Part shown: in pieces, positions 7,180-13,108 of the stretch
How positions within the stretch are numbered: the first letter of the stretch is position 1
How the letters are laid out: every line of letters starts with the position of its first letter
Source of the DNA: Acidobacteriota bacterium
GTDB lineage: Bacteria > Acidobacteriota > Terriglobia > 20CM-2-55-15
Direction of reading: 5' to 3'
Assembly: GCA_003222755.1 (NCBI GenBank)
Contig: QHXA01000313.1
Location: 1 to 13,108, forward strand
Length of the DNA: 13,108 nt
The notes under the pieces: generated by a model
What the model was told of the DNA's origin: nothing
What the model saw: only the letters and a program-made list of their open reading frames with translations
The model's database searches: none
Made by a program: the position numbers and the translations under genes

Positions 7180-7790
7180 GGCTGCTTGGACTGCTCCTTT
7201 AGTTTCTGGATCTGCTCTTTCACAAATGCCGCTTGTGGGTGATCCGGGTTGGTTTCGACCATTCTTTCCCAATACTCGATCGCGCGTTTAGGATCGTTCT
7301 TTCCGTGTAGCATCGTCACGCCGAGATTGAATAACGCCTGTGCATTGTTCGGATCGGCTTTCAAAATCTGCTGGAATTCCGCGATCGCATCATCGAAACG
7401 GTTTTGGTAGAACATCGCCGTGCCCATATCCGTGTGCACGTTCAGAGCGTCAGGCCGGATTTCCAACGCCTTTTTGTAGAGGTTGATCGCATCCGTGTAG
7501 TTCTTCTGGTCGAAGTTCAGATTCGCGAGTTCCACGACGGAATCGAAGTCCCGCGGGTTCTGCTTGATCTTTTTAGTCAGCTCCTGAACGCGCGCCATAT
7601 CCACGGGAGGAGCGGCAGGGCCGGATGAAGAAGATCGGCCTGCGGCAGAGAGATCGGTGGGAACATTCGGATCAACCGGCAATGGCGTCGCACGAACCAC
7701 ATCCGGCGCCCGTTGTTTGGTCCATGTATAAATGGTGCCAAAGCCGATCGCGAAACCGATCAGCAGGAAAAGCCATGCCTGCAAGCGCAT
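7176..7790 (-). CDS. Membrane-anchored TPR-repeat protein
   Basis: 204 residues from the ATG at 7790. Seen: one N-terminal hydrophobic segment (about 4-22, signal anchor), a Pro/Ser/Ala-rich linker (about 30-65), then about three tetratricopeptide repeats: 80-113 (ELANLNFDQKNYTDAINLYKKAL), 114-147 (MGTAMFYQNRFDDAIAEFQQIL) and 148-183, with a charged C-terminal helix. TPRs bind other proteins, so it is probably a periplasm-facing scaffold or assembly factor; the partner is unknown. An ATG at 7868 forms a TAATG overlap with the upstream gene, but the extra 26 residues would be encoded by a palindrome and a low-complexity spacer, so the ATG at the membrane segment was preferred even though its Shine-Dalgarno is poor. 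The stop overlaps the glcD GTG, indicating co-translation with glcD. Confidence 0.85.
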   Translation of the reverse strand: MRLQAWLFLLIGFAIGFGTIYTWTKQRAPDVVRATPLPVDPNVPTDLSAAGRSSSSGPAAPPVDMARVQELTKKIKQNPRDFDSVVELANLNFDQKNYTDAINLYKKALEIRPDALNVHTDMGTAMFYQNRFDDAIAEFQQILKADPNNAQALFNLGVTMLHGKNDPKRAIEYWERMVETNPDHPQAAFVKEQIQKLKEQSKQP

Positions 7791-7838
7791 GCCGGAAATG
7801 ATATCAGCCTTAGCACCTTTGTGTCTTTGTTGCAGGGA

Positions 7839-7861
7839 TGCGCACGCCGGAGGTGTGCGCA
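7839..7861. repeat. Small palindrome in the dnaJ-TPR spacer
   Basis: TGCGCAC at 7839-7845 pairs exactly with GTGCGCA at 7855-7861 around the 9-nt loop GCCGGAGGT. It shares the core of the palindromes at 4589-4605 and 10618-10632. It lies in the 77-bp spacer 7791-7867, which also contains the word cacctttgtgtctttgt and no gene. Confidence 0.7.
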
Positions 7862-7867
7862 AACGCA

Positions 7868-8416
7868 TTACCCAACAAATGGAGCAAACAGGGATCGGTA
7901 GATCTCATCCGGAAATGGTGCGCCATAATGCCGGGAACGCATCAAGTCGACGACCGCCGTCGTCAACGACAAATTGAATGGCGTTTCGAGCTCGACCGCC
8001 ATCACGACCGAGAAACCGGCGAACTGTCTGCCAATTTTTTTCAGGAACCTATTGTCTAATCGCGCGACAAAACTCACTCGAACAACACGGAAACCCTGCT
8101 CGAGCACAACAGTCGAGTCGGTGCTGTCCGTCACGATCCAGCCCTGTTTGAGCAGTGTCTCGTATGCTGCGCGTAGGACCGGACCAGCGACATCAAATCG
8201 TTCCGTCTTCAGGCACTCTTCATCGTACTCCCGGCGGCGGACCGGATCATTCAGCACCGCATAAGCCTCGTTGATCGCGGCCATTGCGGAACCCGTTCCA
8301 GGCGCGGAATTCCGATCCGGGTGATACTGCATGGCGAGCGCGCGGTATGCCTTATGCACTTCGTCGAAGGTGGCGTCAGGCGTGATCCGGAGCAATTCAT
8401 AGTAATCGGCCCCCAT
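7868..8416 (-). CDS. DnaJ-domain protein with unrecognised C-terminal domain
   Basis: 182 residues. Seen: an N-terminal J domain (about residues 3-67) with YYELLRITPDA, the HPD triad at 32-34 (needed to stimulate DnaK ATPase in this family), and AINEAYAVLNDPVRRREYDE. The remaining 110 or so residues have no G/F-rich region, no CxxCxGxG zinc repeats and no CTD I/II, so this is a type III J-protein and not the general DnaJ. I do not recognise the C-terminal domain; it looks like an alpha/beta fold (GWIVTDSTDSTVVLEQGFRV...). Start: the preceding gene ends in TGA overlapping this ATG (TGATG), and GGAGGTGA stands just upstream, so the ATG at 8416 is better than the GTG at 8419. It presumably directs DnaK to a specific client, which is not known. 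Confidence 0.88.
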   Translation of the reverse strand: MGADYYELLRITPDATFDEVHKAYRALAMQYHPDRNSAPGTGSAMAAINEAYAVLNDPVRRREYDEECLKTERFDVAGPVLRAAYETLLKQGWIVTDSTDSTVVLEQGFRVVRVSFVARLDNRFLKKIGRQFAGFSVVMAVELETPFNLSLTTAVVDLMRSRHYGAPFPDEIYRSLFAPFVG

Positions 8417-9613
8417 CACTCACCTCCGAAATAGCAGGTACGGTAAGCTTCGCGAACCGAAAGCTCGCCTGCCAGCGCGAGATCGACTGCCTGGCGCGTC
8501 ATGGAAACGAGCCCGGCCTTGTCAGCAGCTTCGCGGATTTCGAATTCGCTGCCTGTGCGGATACTGTTGCGCAATCGGCTATTAACTTCCATCAACTCGT
8601 ATAATCCAACGCGGCCACGGCTCCCGCTCGAGTTGCAATGGCTGCACCCTCTGCTTTGCCGCAGCTGCGATTGGCGGCTTTCCTGGATTGAAAGATGCTG
8701 CAGGTAAATCGGCCGTGGAAAATCCGGCTCCGCACAGGCCGGACAATTCAGACGGACCAGCCCTTGCCCGACAATGCCGATTAAAGCGGACGCCAGAACG
8801 GCCCGGTTTACCCCGAGCTCTGTGAGCCTTAGCAGTGCGGAAATGGCATCGGTCGCGTGCACCGTGGACATGACAAGATGCCCGGTCATCGCAGCGTGAA
8901 AAGCGGTAATGGCAGTATCCGTATCACGAATTTCGCCGACGAGAATGACATCCGGATCCTGCCGCAGGATGGAGCGAAGCGCTTTGGAAAACGTAAGGCG
9001 GCACCTGGCTGACACCAGCAACCTCATATTCAATGGGGTCTTCAATCGTGACGATGTTCATCGGCTCTTGCCGAATCTCATTGACGAAAGCGTAGAGCGT
9101 CGTCGTCTTTCCACTGCCGGTCGGGCCTACAGCCAGCAACATTCCTTGTGGCCGCCGAATCAAACCGTGCAGGCGCTCTTCGATACTGGGCTGAAATCCC
9201 AGCTGCCCCAGAGTCATGAGCGATCGGCCCCGCCGCAACATGCGAATCACAATTTTCTCGCCCCATCGCGTGGGCAGCACAGAGACGCGAACGTCCAGGC
9301 CATTCGAGTCCTCGGCGGCGATATGACCATCCTGTGGAATCCGGCGTTCGCTGATATCGAGCTTTGCGAGGACTTTGATGCGCACGACCACGTTCTCGTG
9401 CATCCACCGTGGAATCTCGAGCTGCTCGTTCAGCATGCCGTGAACTCGATAACGCACTCGCGTGGCCGCCTGAGTTGGCTCGATGTGGATGTCGCTGGCG
9501 TCCGCGGCAGCCGCCTGTTCAAAAATCATTTTCTGCATGCGGACGACGGGCGAAGAGTCGTCGCCAGTCGCACGCGGTTTCTCACGCTGAATTACCGCTG
9601 GTAGTTGAGACAT
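8416..9613 (-). pseudogene. GspE/PilB-type secretion ATPase, short and frameshifted by an internal deletion
   Basis: Two overlapping frames together encode one type II secretion/type IV pilus ATPase. The first (from ATG 9613) has QAAAADASDIHIEP at 33-46, RVRYRVHG, PQDGHI, Walker A GPTGSGKT at 163-170 and the Asp box IEDPIEYEVAG at 190-200. After SQV (codon ending at 9002) it runs into unrelated residues and stops at 8924. The second frame resumes from about 8997 with LTFSKALRSILRQDPDVILVGEIRDTDTA (His box and Walker B), STVHATDA, and a four-cysteine zinc motif CPAC...CSHC before GRVGLYELMEV. Compared with GspE, about seven residues are expected between QV and LTF but only 4 nt remain, so roughly 17 nt seem lost. 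An in-frame TAA three codons before the ATG shows the usual N-terminal domain is absent. No other secretion or pilus genes are nearby. It could be a decaying copy or a sequence error; RBS GGAGGTGA near its end serves the next gene. Confidence 0.82.
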
Positions 9614-9731
9614 GGATTGTTATCGTGGGGTTGTTGGGCGGGGCGAATGACATCTGAACATGTGGACACGGAAATAGCTACAAATAATTTTGTGGATCTT
9701 GTGCCATTTTGGGCTATTAAAGAGGACCACT
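9614..9731. promoter_or_regulatory. Divergent intergenic region, probable promoters both ways
   Basis: 118 bp separate the ATPase gene (minus) and the secreted-protein gene (plus), the only spacer from which the seven-gene minus train could be transcribed as a unit. It is more AT-rich than its surroundings (aaatagctacaaataatttt at 9672-9691). I see no clean -35/-10 pair; TATTAA at 9715-9720 is too close to the plus start to be its -10. The Shine-Dalgarno GAGGA ahead of the plus gene is clear. The promoter function is inferred from position alone. Confidence 0.4.
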
Positions 9732-10460
9732 ATGAAACGAATGATTTTCTTATGCCTCGCCGCGCTGCTTGTCGCCGGCATCGCGCTCGCCGAAGATTTC
9801 TGGACCAAGAAGGAATACATGCAGTGGACCGACGAAGAGGTCAAGAAACTCATAACCGACTCTCCTTGGGCAAAAGACATCACGGTTAGCGCGCCATTGG
9901 CAGCGCTCGGCCGTGGCCAGCGGTCGGCCGTGGAGTCCGATAGCAGTACGGATACGGAGACGGGCGGAGGCGGCGGCAGAAGAGGACGCCGAGGAGGCGG
10001 TGGCGGCGGGTTTGGAGGCGGTGGCGCCAGTGAAGCATTGCTGACTCTGAACATTTCCTGGCGCAGCGCTCTGCCTTTGCGAAAGGCGTTGGTGAGAAGC
10101 CGCGTCGGGCCGGCTCCAGCGGCAGTTCCTCCAGAAGTGGCGCAATTGATCAGCAACGATCAGGACAATTATGTCATCGTCGTCAGCGGTCTGCCCGCAG
10201 GTATGGCGCGTGCGATTCAGACGCCCGTCCTGGTGGACAAGTCGACGATACGCGCGGGCAAGAAGCCGCCGGTCGCCGCCAAGAACATGGATGTCCAGCG
10301 TCGCACGCAAACTGTTGACGTCATCTATACGTTTCCCAAGAGCCAGCCGATCGCTTCCGACGACAAAGAAGTCGAGGTTGTCCTCAGGCTTGGTCAGATT
10401 GAGGCAAAGAAAAAATTCAACTTGAAAGACATGGTCTATAACGGAAAGCTGGAACTGTAG
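9732..10460 (+). CDS. Secreted protein of unknown function with Gly/Arg-rich tract
   Basis: 242 residues. Seen: a signal peptide (1-20, KR then hydrophobic core, AxA-type cut after ALA), then EDFWTKKEYMQWTDEEVKKL with LITDSPWAKDITV, a low-complexity Gly/Arg tract at 78-98, and a C-terminal half rich in beta-type sequence (LLTLNISWRSALPLRKAL..., NYVIVVSGLPAG..., VDVIYTFPKS). GAGGA lies 6 nt before the ATG at 9732; a GTG at 9690 in the same frame would put residues ahead of the signal peptide, so it was rejected. I recall similar 'W..K.Y..W...E..K.L..SPWAK' proteins in Acidobacteriota, without a known function. The SPWAK segment and signal peptide suggest an exported, perhaps outer-membrane-associated, protein. 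It is transcribed away from the minus train and ends before a hairpin cluster. Identity as a real gene is firm; the function is not. Confidence 0.85.
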   Translation: MKRMIFLCLAALLVAGIALAEDFWTKKEYMQWTDEEVKKLITDSPWAKDITVSAPLAALGRGQRSAVESDSSTDTETGGGGGRRGRRGGGGGGFGGGGASEALLTLNISWRSALPLRKALVRSRVGPAPAAVPPEVAQLISNDQDNYVIVVSGLPAGMARAIQTPVLVDKSTIRAGKKPPVAAKNMDVQRRTQTVDVIYTFPKSQPIASDDKEVEVVLRLGQIEAKKKFNLKDMVYNGKLEL

Positions 10461-10499
10461 AGATCGCCAACGCACCGCGGAGCGGTGCTAGGAAATTAG

Positions 10500-10530
10500 C
10501 CAGGGGTACGCGTTTTTTGCGTACCCCTGG
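10500..10530 (+). terminator. Strong 12-bp hairpin with T-rich loop; possible transcription stop
   Basis: CCAGGGGTACGC (10500-10511) pairs exactly with GCGTACCCCTGG (10519-10530) around the loop GTTTTTT. It sits 40 bp after the stop of the secreted-protein gene, where a terminator is expected. However, the six T's are in the loop and not after the stem, so it does not fit the standard intrinsic terminator. It could stabilise the mRNA end or belong to the repeat cluster. Confidence 0.35.
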
Positions 10531-10617
10531 AATACGCCGACAACGCGGCTGTTTGTGGTTTCCGACAACCGGGGGTTGCGCTCGCTCCCGCTCGCTTAAC
10601 CCCGGATAATTTCCTGA

Positions 10618-10632
10618 CACGCCTCCGGCGTG
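10618..10632. repeat. Small palindrome upstream of the cyclase gene
   Basis: CACGCC (10618-10623) pairs with GGCGTG (10627-10632) around TCC, an exact 6-bp stem. It has the same core as the palindromes at 4589-4605 and 7839-7861. It ends 18 bp before the ATG at 10651, close to the ribosome-binding region. Confidence 0.65.
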
Positions 10633-10650
10633 CGCCAGTAGGATCACCCG

Positions 10651-11277
10651 ATGATTTACGATGTGACTGTCCCGATCTCCAATTCCATGCCCGTTTGGCC
10701 GGGCGATCCTCCGGTGCGTTTGACGGCAAAGTCACATCCGTCGCGCGACAAGACTCATACCGTGCGATTGACGTCCATCGAGATGGGCTCACACACGGGC
10801 ACGCACATTGATGCTCCCTTTCACATGATCGATACGGGCAAGCGGCTCGAGGAGTTTTCCCTCGAAACACTTACTGGAAAAGTCACCGTGTTTGAAATTT
10901 CCGGTGCCCCCTCTCTCGGCCGAGCGCAGCTCGAGCGGCTTAACTGGAGCGGAGTGGAGCGGGTTCTCTTCAAGACAGAGAATTCCCACCACTGGCAGGA
11001 TGGAAAATTTTACGAGGAATTTGTTTATCTCGATCCTGAGGGAGCCGAGTTCGTTGTGCAGCAAGGCGTGCGGCTTGTTGGAATCGATTACCTCTCCATC
11101 GACAAGTTCAAATCGGAATCGCATCCGTCCCATTTCGTTCTCCTCAAGAAGAACATTCCTATTATCGAAGGATTAAACCTCAGCGCTGTTCCCGCCGGTG
11201 AATACACATTGTTCGCGCTACCGCTGAACCTGCAGGGGGCCGACGGCGCGCCGGCGCGCGTTATTTTGATGGGCTGA
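10651..11277 (+). CDS. Cyclase-family metal-dependent hydrolase (kynurenine formamidase-like)
   Basis: 208 residues, the usual size. Seen: DVTVPISNSMPVWPGDPP near the N-terminus, and the metal-binding motif HTGTHIDAPFH at 48-58 (H48, H52, D54, H58), the defining feature of the cyclase family (KynB and related amidohydrolases). KynB cleaves N-formylkynurenine to kynurenine in tryptophan breakdown, but many family members act on other cyclic or amide substrates, and no tryptophan genes are nearby, so KynB is not assigned. AGGA stands 7 nt before the ATG. The stop is 2 bp before enolase, so the two are probably translated from one mRNA; I see no metabolic link between them. The protein looks complete and soluble. 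Confidence 0.9.
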   Translation: MIYDVTVPISNSMPVWPGDPPVRLTAKSHPSRDKTHTVRLTSIEMGSHTGTHIDAPFHMIDTGKRLEEFSLETLTGKVTVFEISGAPSLGRAQLERLNWSGVERVLFKTENSHHWQDGKFYEEFVYLDPEGAEFVVQQGVRLVGIDYLSIDKFKSESHPSHFVLLKKNIPIIEGLNLSAVPAGEYTLFALPLNLQGADGAPARVILMG

Positions 11278-11279
11278 AT

Positions 11280-12563
11280 ATGCGAATCGAAAAGATCAAG
11301 GCGAGAGAGGTGTTGGATTCGCGAGGGAATCCGACGGTGGAAGTCGACTGTATGTTGGAGGGCGGTGTGCGCGGCCGCTCGATCGTACCTTCGGGAGCCT
11401 CCACGGGTGAACACGAGGCGCTCGAGTTGCGCGATGGAGACAAGAAACGCTATTTAGGCAAAGGCGTGCTCAAGGCCGTCACCAACGTCAACGCTGTAAT
11501 TGCTCCGGAACTCATCGGGCAAGACGCCACGCTGCAATCCCACATCGATCAGCTGATGATTTCCATGGACGGCACCAAGAACAAATCCAAGCTCGGCGCA
11601 AACGCCATGCTCGGCGTATCGATGGCTGTCGCGCGCGCCGCTGCCGAATCGCACCAACTGCCGCTCTACCGGTATATCGGAGGCGTGAAAGCGAGCGTGT
11701 TGCCGGTTCCGATGATGAACATTGTGAATGGCGGCGCGCACGCTGATAACAATGTTGACCTGCAGGAATTCATGATCGTGCCTGTTGGCGCACCGAACCT
11801 GCCCGAAGCTGTACGTATGGGCGCCGAAGTATTTCACAATCTGAAAAAAATCCTGCACGACAACGGCCATGCGACGGCCGTGGGCGATGAGGGCGGCTTC
11901 GCGCCGAACCTGAAATCGAATCAAGAAGCGATCGAGCTGATCTTGAAAGCGATCGAAGCAGCCGGTTATAAGCCCGGCGACGAGATCTCACTCGCCTTGG
12001 ACGCCGCTTCAAGCGAGTTTTACGACAAGAAGGGCAAATACATTTTCAAGAAGTCGGACAAGTCAGCGAAAACTGCTGACGAGATGGTGAACCTGTATGC
12101 GGAATGGACGAAGAAGTATCCGATCGTCTCGATCGAAGACGGTTTGGCCGAGGACGATTGGGATGGTTGGCAAGCGCTTACTCGCGAACTCGGCCAGAAG
12201 GTTCAGCTGGTCGGAGATGACCTCTTCGTCACCAATACGGAACGTCTCGCGCGCGGCATGGGCATGGGCGTGGGCAACGCGATCTTAATCAAGGTCAACC
12301 AAATCGGCACACTCACTCAGACGCTCGACGCGATCAACATGGCGCGAAAAGCGTCATACGGAATTGTGATTTCACACCGATCCGGAGAAAGCGAGGACAC
12401 TTTCATCGCAGACCTTGCCGTCGCAACAAATGCAGGCCAAATCAAAACGGGATCGATGTCCAGAACCGATCGCGTCGCGAAGTACAACCAGTTGCTCCGG
12501 ATTAGCGAAGAACTCGGCGACGAAGCGGTTTACGCGGGAGCGGACGTGTTGAAGCGGAAGTAA
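11280..12563 (+). CDS. eno: Enolase (phosphopyruvate hydratase)
   Basis: 427 residues, full length. Converts 2-phosphoglycerate to phosphoenolpyruvate in glycolysis and gluconeogenesis, in the cytoplasm, normally as a Mg-dependent dimer or octamer. Seen: VLDSRGNPTVEV at 11-22, SGASTGEHEALELRDGD at 38-54, NGGAHADNNVDLQEFMI with H154, the catalytic Glu in GDEGGFAP (E204), metal ligands D241 (ALDAASSEF), E286 (IEDGLAEDD) and D313 (VGDDLFVTN), the catalytic Lys in ILIKVNQIGTLTQT (K338), and SHRSGESEDT at 365-374 with GSMSRTDRVAKYNQLLRI after it. All expected catalytic residues are present. The ATG is 2 bp after the cyclase stop with no strong Shine-Dalgarno of its own, so it is likely coupled to that gene, though eno is usually well expressed and may have an internal promoter I cannot see. 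Confidence 0.98.
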   Translation: MRIEKIKAREVLDSRGNPTVEVDCMLEGGVRGRSIVPSGASTGEHEALELRDGDKKRYLGKGVLKAVTNVNAVIAPELIGQDATLQSHIDQLMISMDGTKNKSKLGANAMLGVSMAVARAAAESHQLPLYRYIGGVKASVLPVPMMNIVNGGAHADNNVDLQEFMIVPVGAPNLPEAVRMGAEVFHNLKKILHDNGHATAVGDEGGFAPNLKSNQEAIELILKAIEAAGYKPGDEISLALDAASSEFYDKKGKYIFKKSDKSAKTADEMVNLYAEWTKKYPIVSIEDGLAEDDWDGWQALTRELGQKVQLVGDDLFVTNTERLARGMGMGVGNAILIKVNQIGTLTQTLDAINMARKASYGIVISHRSGESEDTFIADLAVATNAGQIKTGSMSRTDRVAKYNQLLRISEELGDEAVYAGADVLKRK

Positions 12564-12575
12564 CGCGGTAAGTAG

Positions 12576-13108
12576 TCATGGCTTCAACGTGGCAAACCAA
12601 TTGAAGACGACGGTGATGGGTGCCGCTGCGGCCTCACCTGCAAGCGTGGAGTCTGGGCGCGGAATGAGAAACCGCATGCCATCGGGCGAGACGGCGTAAG
12701 GGTGAAACGAGCCACCGCTATGATTGACGGCGAGATATCCCGACTCGAAGAGCTCGGTTGGAGTGCCGAAGTTCAGTACGGATCCCGCTGCGCTGAGCTT
12801 CACGGACACGATCCTGGAACCGTCGGGCGTCATATAGAACAGCTCTTTGCCGTCTCTTCTCCACCGTGGAGCAAGGCCGCCATTGAGCGATAACTGGCGC
12901 TTGCCTTCTCCGGACGGAAACGGCCGGACGTAGATCTCACTCCGTCCTGTGTCGTTCGAGTCATACGCGATCCATTTTCCGTCGGGAGAAACCTGCGCGC
13001 GAAGCTCGTTTAACGGCTCGTGGAGGAGAGGCGTTGCTTTGCGATCGTTCAGAGAAAGTAACCATTCATCGCCTTGCGTCTTATTATCAACGACGCGTAG
13101 AACGATGA
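12576..13108 (-). CDS. PD40/TolB-like beta-propeller protein, C-terminal part
   Basis: An open minus frame enters from the right edge and ends at the TGA at 12576, giving the last 176 or so residues. Seen: repeated blades with QVSPDGKWIAYDSND, EIYVRPFPSGEGKRQLSLNGG, APRWRRDGKELFYMTPDGSRI, and AVSPDGMRFLI, ending PITVVFNWFATLKP. These SPDG/RWRRDGKELFY signatures are typical of PD40 repeats and of the C-terminal propeller of Acidobacteriota Ser/Thr protein kinases and TolB-like sensor proteins. The N-terminus, which would decide between a kinase and a free-standing propeller, is outside the window. The start shown is not a start codon; an internal ATG at 12833 is just part of the coding region. 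It converges on enolase with a 12-bp gap and no visible terminator. Confidence 0.85.
   Translation of the reverse strand, partial: IVLRVVDNKTQGDEWLLSLNDRKATPLLHEPLNELRAQVSPDGKWIAYDSNDTGRSEIYVRPFPSGEGKRQLSLNGGLAPRWRRDGKELFYMTPDGSRIVSVKLSAAGSVLNFGTPTELFESGYLAVNHSGGSFHPYAVSPDGMRFLIPRPDSTLAGEAAAAPITVVFNWFATLKP

Larger units (their letters stand above)
10461..10650. repeat. Intergenic cluster of nested hairpins
   Basis: Between two plus-strand genes there is no ORF, but at least five inverted repeats: GCACCGC/GCGGTGC (10472-10488); outer arms AGGAAATTA (10490-10498) and TAATTTCCT (10607-10615); a 12-bp stem at 10500-10530; CCGGGGGTT (10569-10577) with AACCCCGG (10598-10605, one bulged G); and CACGCC/GGCGTG (10618-10632). 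The outer 9-bp arms enclose the two inner stems, giving a nested layout as in the 1881-2389 element. It resembles REP-type intergenic palindromes. The Shine-Dalgarno AGGA for the next gene lies just downstream. Confidence 0.75.

Noticed and set aside
7180..7272. Earlier start at 7272 for glcD
   Set aside because: The extra 31 residues are an out-of-frame reading of the TPR gene, while the GTG at 7179 fits the family N-terminus and the GTGA overlap.
7791..7868. TPR gene starting at ATG 7868 (TAATG overlap)
   Set aside because: The overlap is attractive, but the added 26 residues come from a palindrome and a low-complexity spacer and would precede the membrane segment. It cannot be fully excluded.
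8924..9045. Programmed ribosomal frameshifting in the secretion ATPase
   Set aside because: No slippery run is visible at the switch, and about six residues of the family would still be missing, so a deletion explains it better.
9750..10475. 241-codon minus-strand frame opposite the secreted-protein gene
   Set aside because: It is the reverse shadow of a gene that has a signal peptide and a good ribosome-binding site; its residues form no recognisable domain.
12564..12575. Bidirectional terminator between enolase and the PD40 gene
   Set aside because: The 12-bp gap contains no hairpin or T-run.

Overview
The window looks like the chromosome of a Gram-negative bacterium, most likely a soil-type member of the Acidobacteriota; this placement is inference and was not computed. 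The base composition is moderately GC-rich. A lipid A-type acyltransferase next to an ArnT-type sugar transferase implies an outer membrane. The secreted protein beginning 'EDFWTKKEYMQW' and the PD40 C-terminus ending '...PITVVFNWFATLKP' resemble families I associate with Acidobacteriota. No phage, plasmid, CRISPR, tRNA or rRNA signals were seen.

Layout. (1) Positions 1-1856 hold a divergent pair only 24 bp apart: a membrane glycosyltransferase on minus that runs off the left edge, and an LpxL/HtrB-like acyltransferase on plus. Both fit cell-envelope work. (2) Positions 1857-2457 have no gene. They hold a roughly 510-bp nested quasi-palindrome with 41-bp inverted arms (39/41 identical), inner inverted copies and two strong hairpins. 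(3) Positions 2458-9613 are a tightly packed minus-strand gene train, read in the order GspE/PilB-like ATPase (frameshifted), DnaJ-domain protein, membrane-anchored TPR protein, glcD, glcE, glcF, htpX. Most junctions overlap or lie within a few bases. (4) Positions 9614-9731 are a divergent promoter-sized gap. (5) Positions 9732-10460 encode a secreted protein with a Gly/Arg-rich tract. (6) Positions 10461-10650 are a second intergenic cluster of hairpins. (7) Positions 10651-12563 hold a cyclase-family hydrolase and enolase, 2 bp apart on plus. (8) Positions 12576-13108 hold the C-terminal end of a PD40 (TolB-like) beta-propeller protein on minus, convergent with enolase.

How the genes work together. 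GlcD, GlcE and GlcF form the three-subunit flavin/iron-sulfur enzyme that oxidises glycolate (or a related 2-hydroxyacid) and passes electrons to the membrane. Its genes sit between protein-handling genes: DnaJ-like and TPR upstream, the membrane protease HtpX downstream. Co-transcription is inferred from spacing; a functional link is not shown. Enolase is a complete housekeeping glycolytic enzyme.

No clearly new multi-gene system is evident. The items most worth a second look are the nested palindrome at 1881-2389, the ATPase that appears to have lost about 17 nt between its Asp and His boxes, a small palindrome repeated at three gene boundaries (one copy carrying the glcF ribosome-binding site), and the glcD-glcE junction, where both genes share one frame separated by a single TGA.
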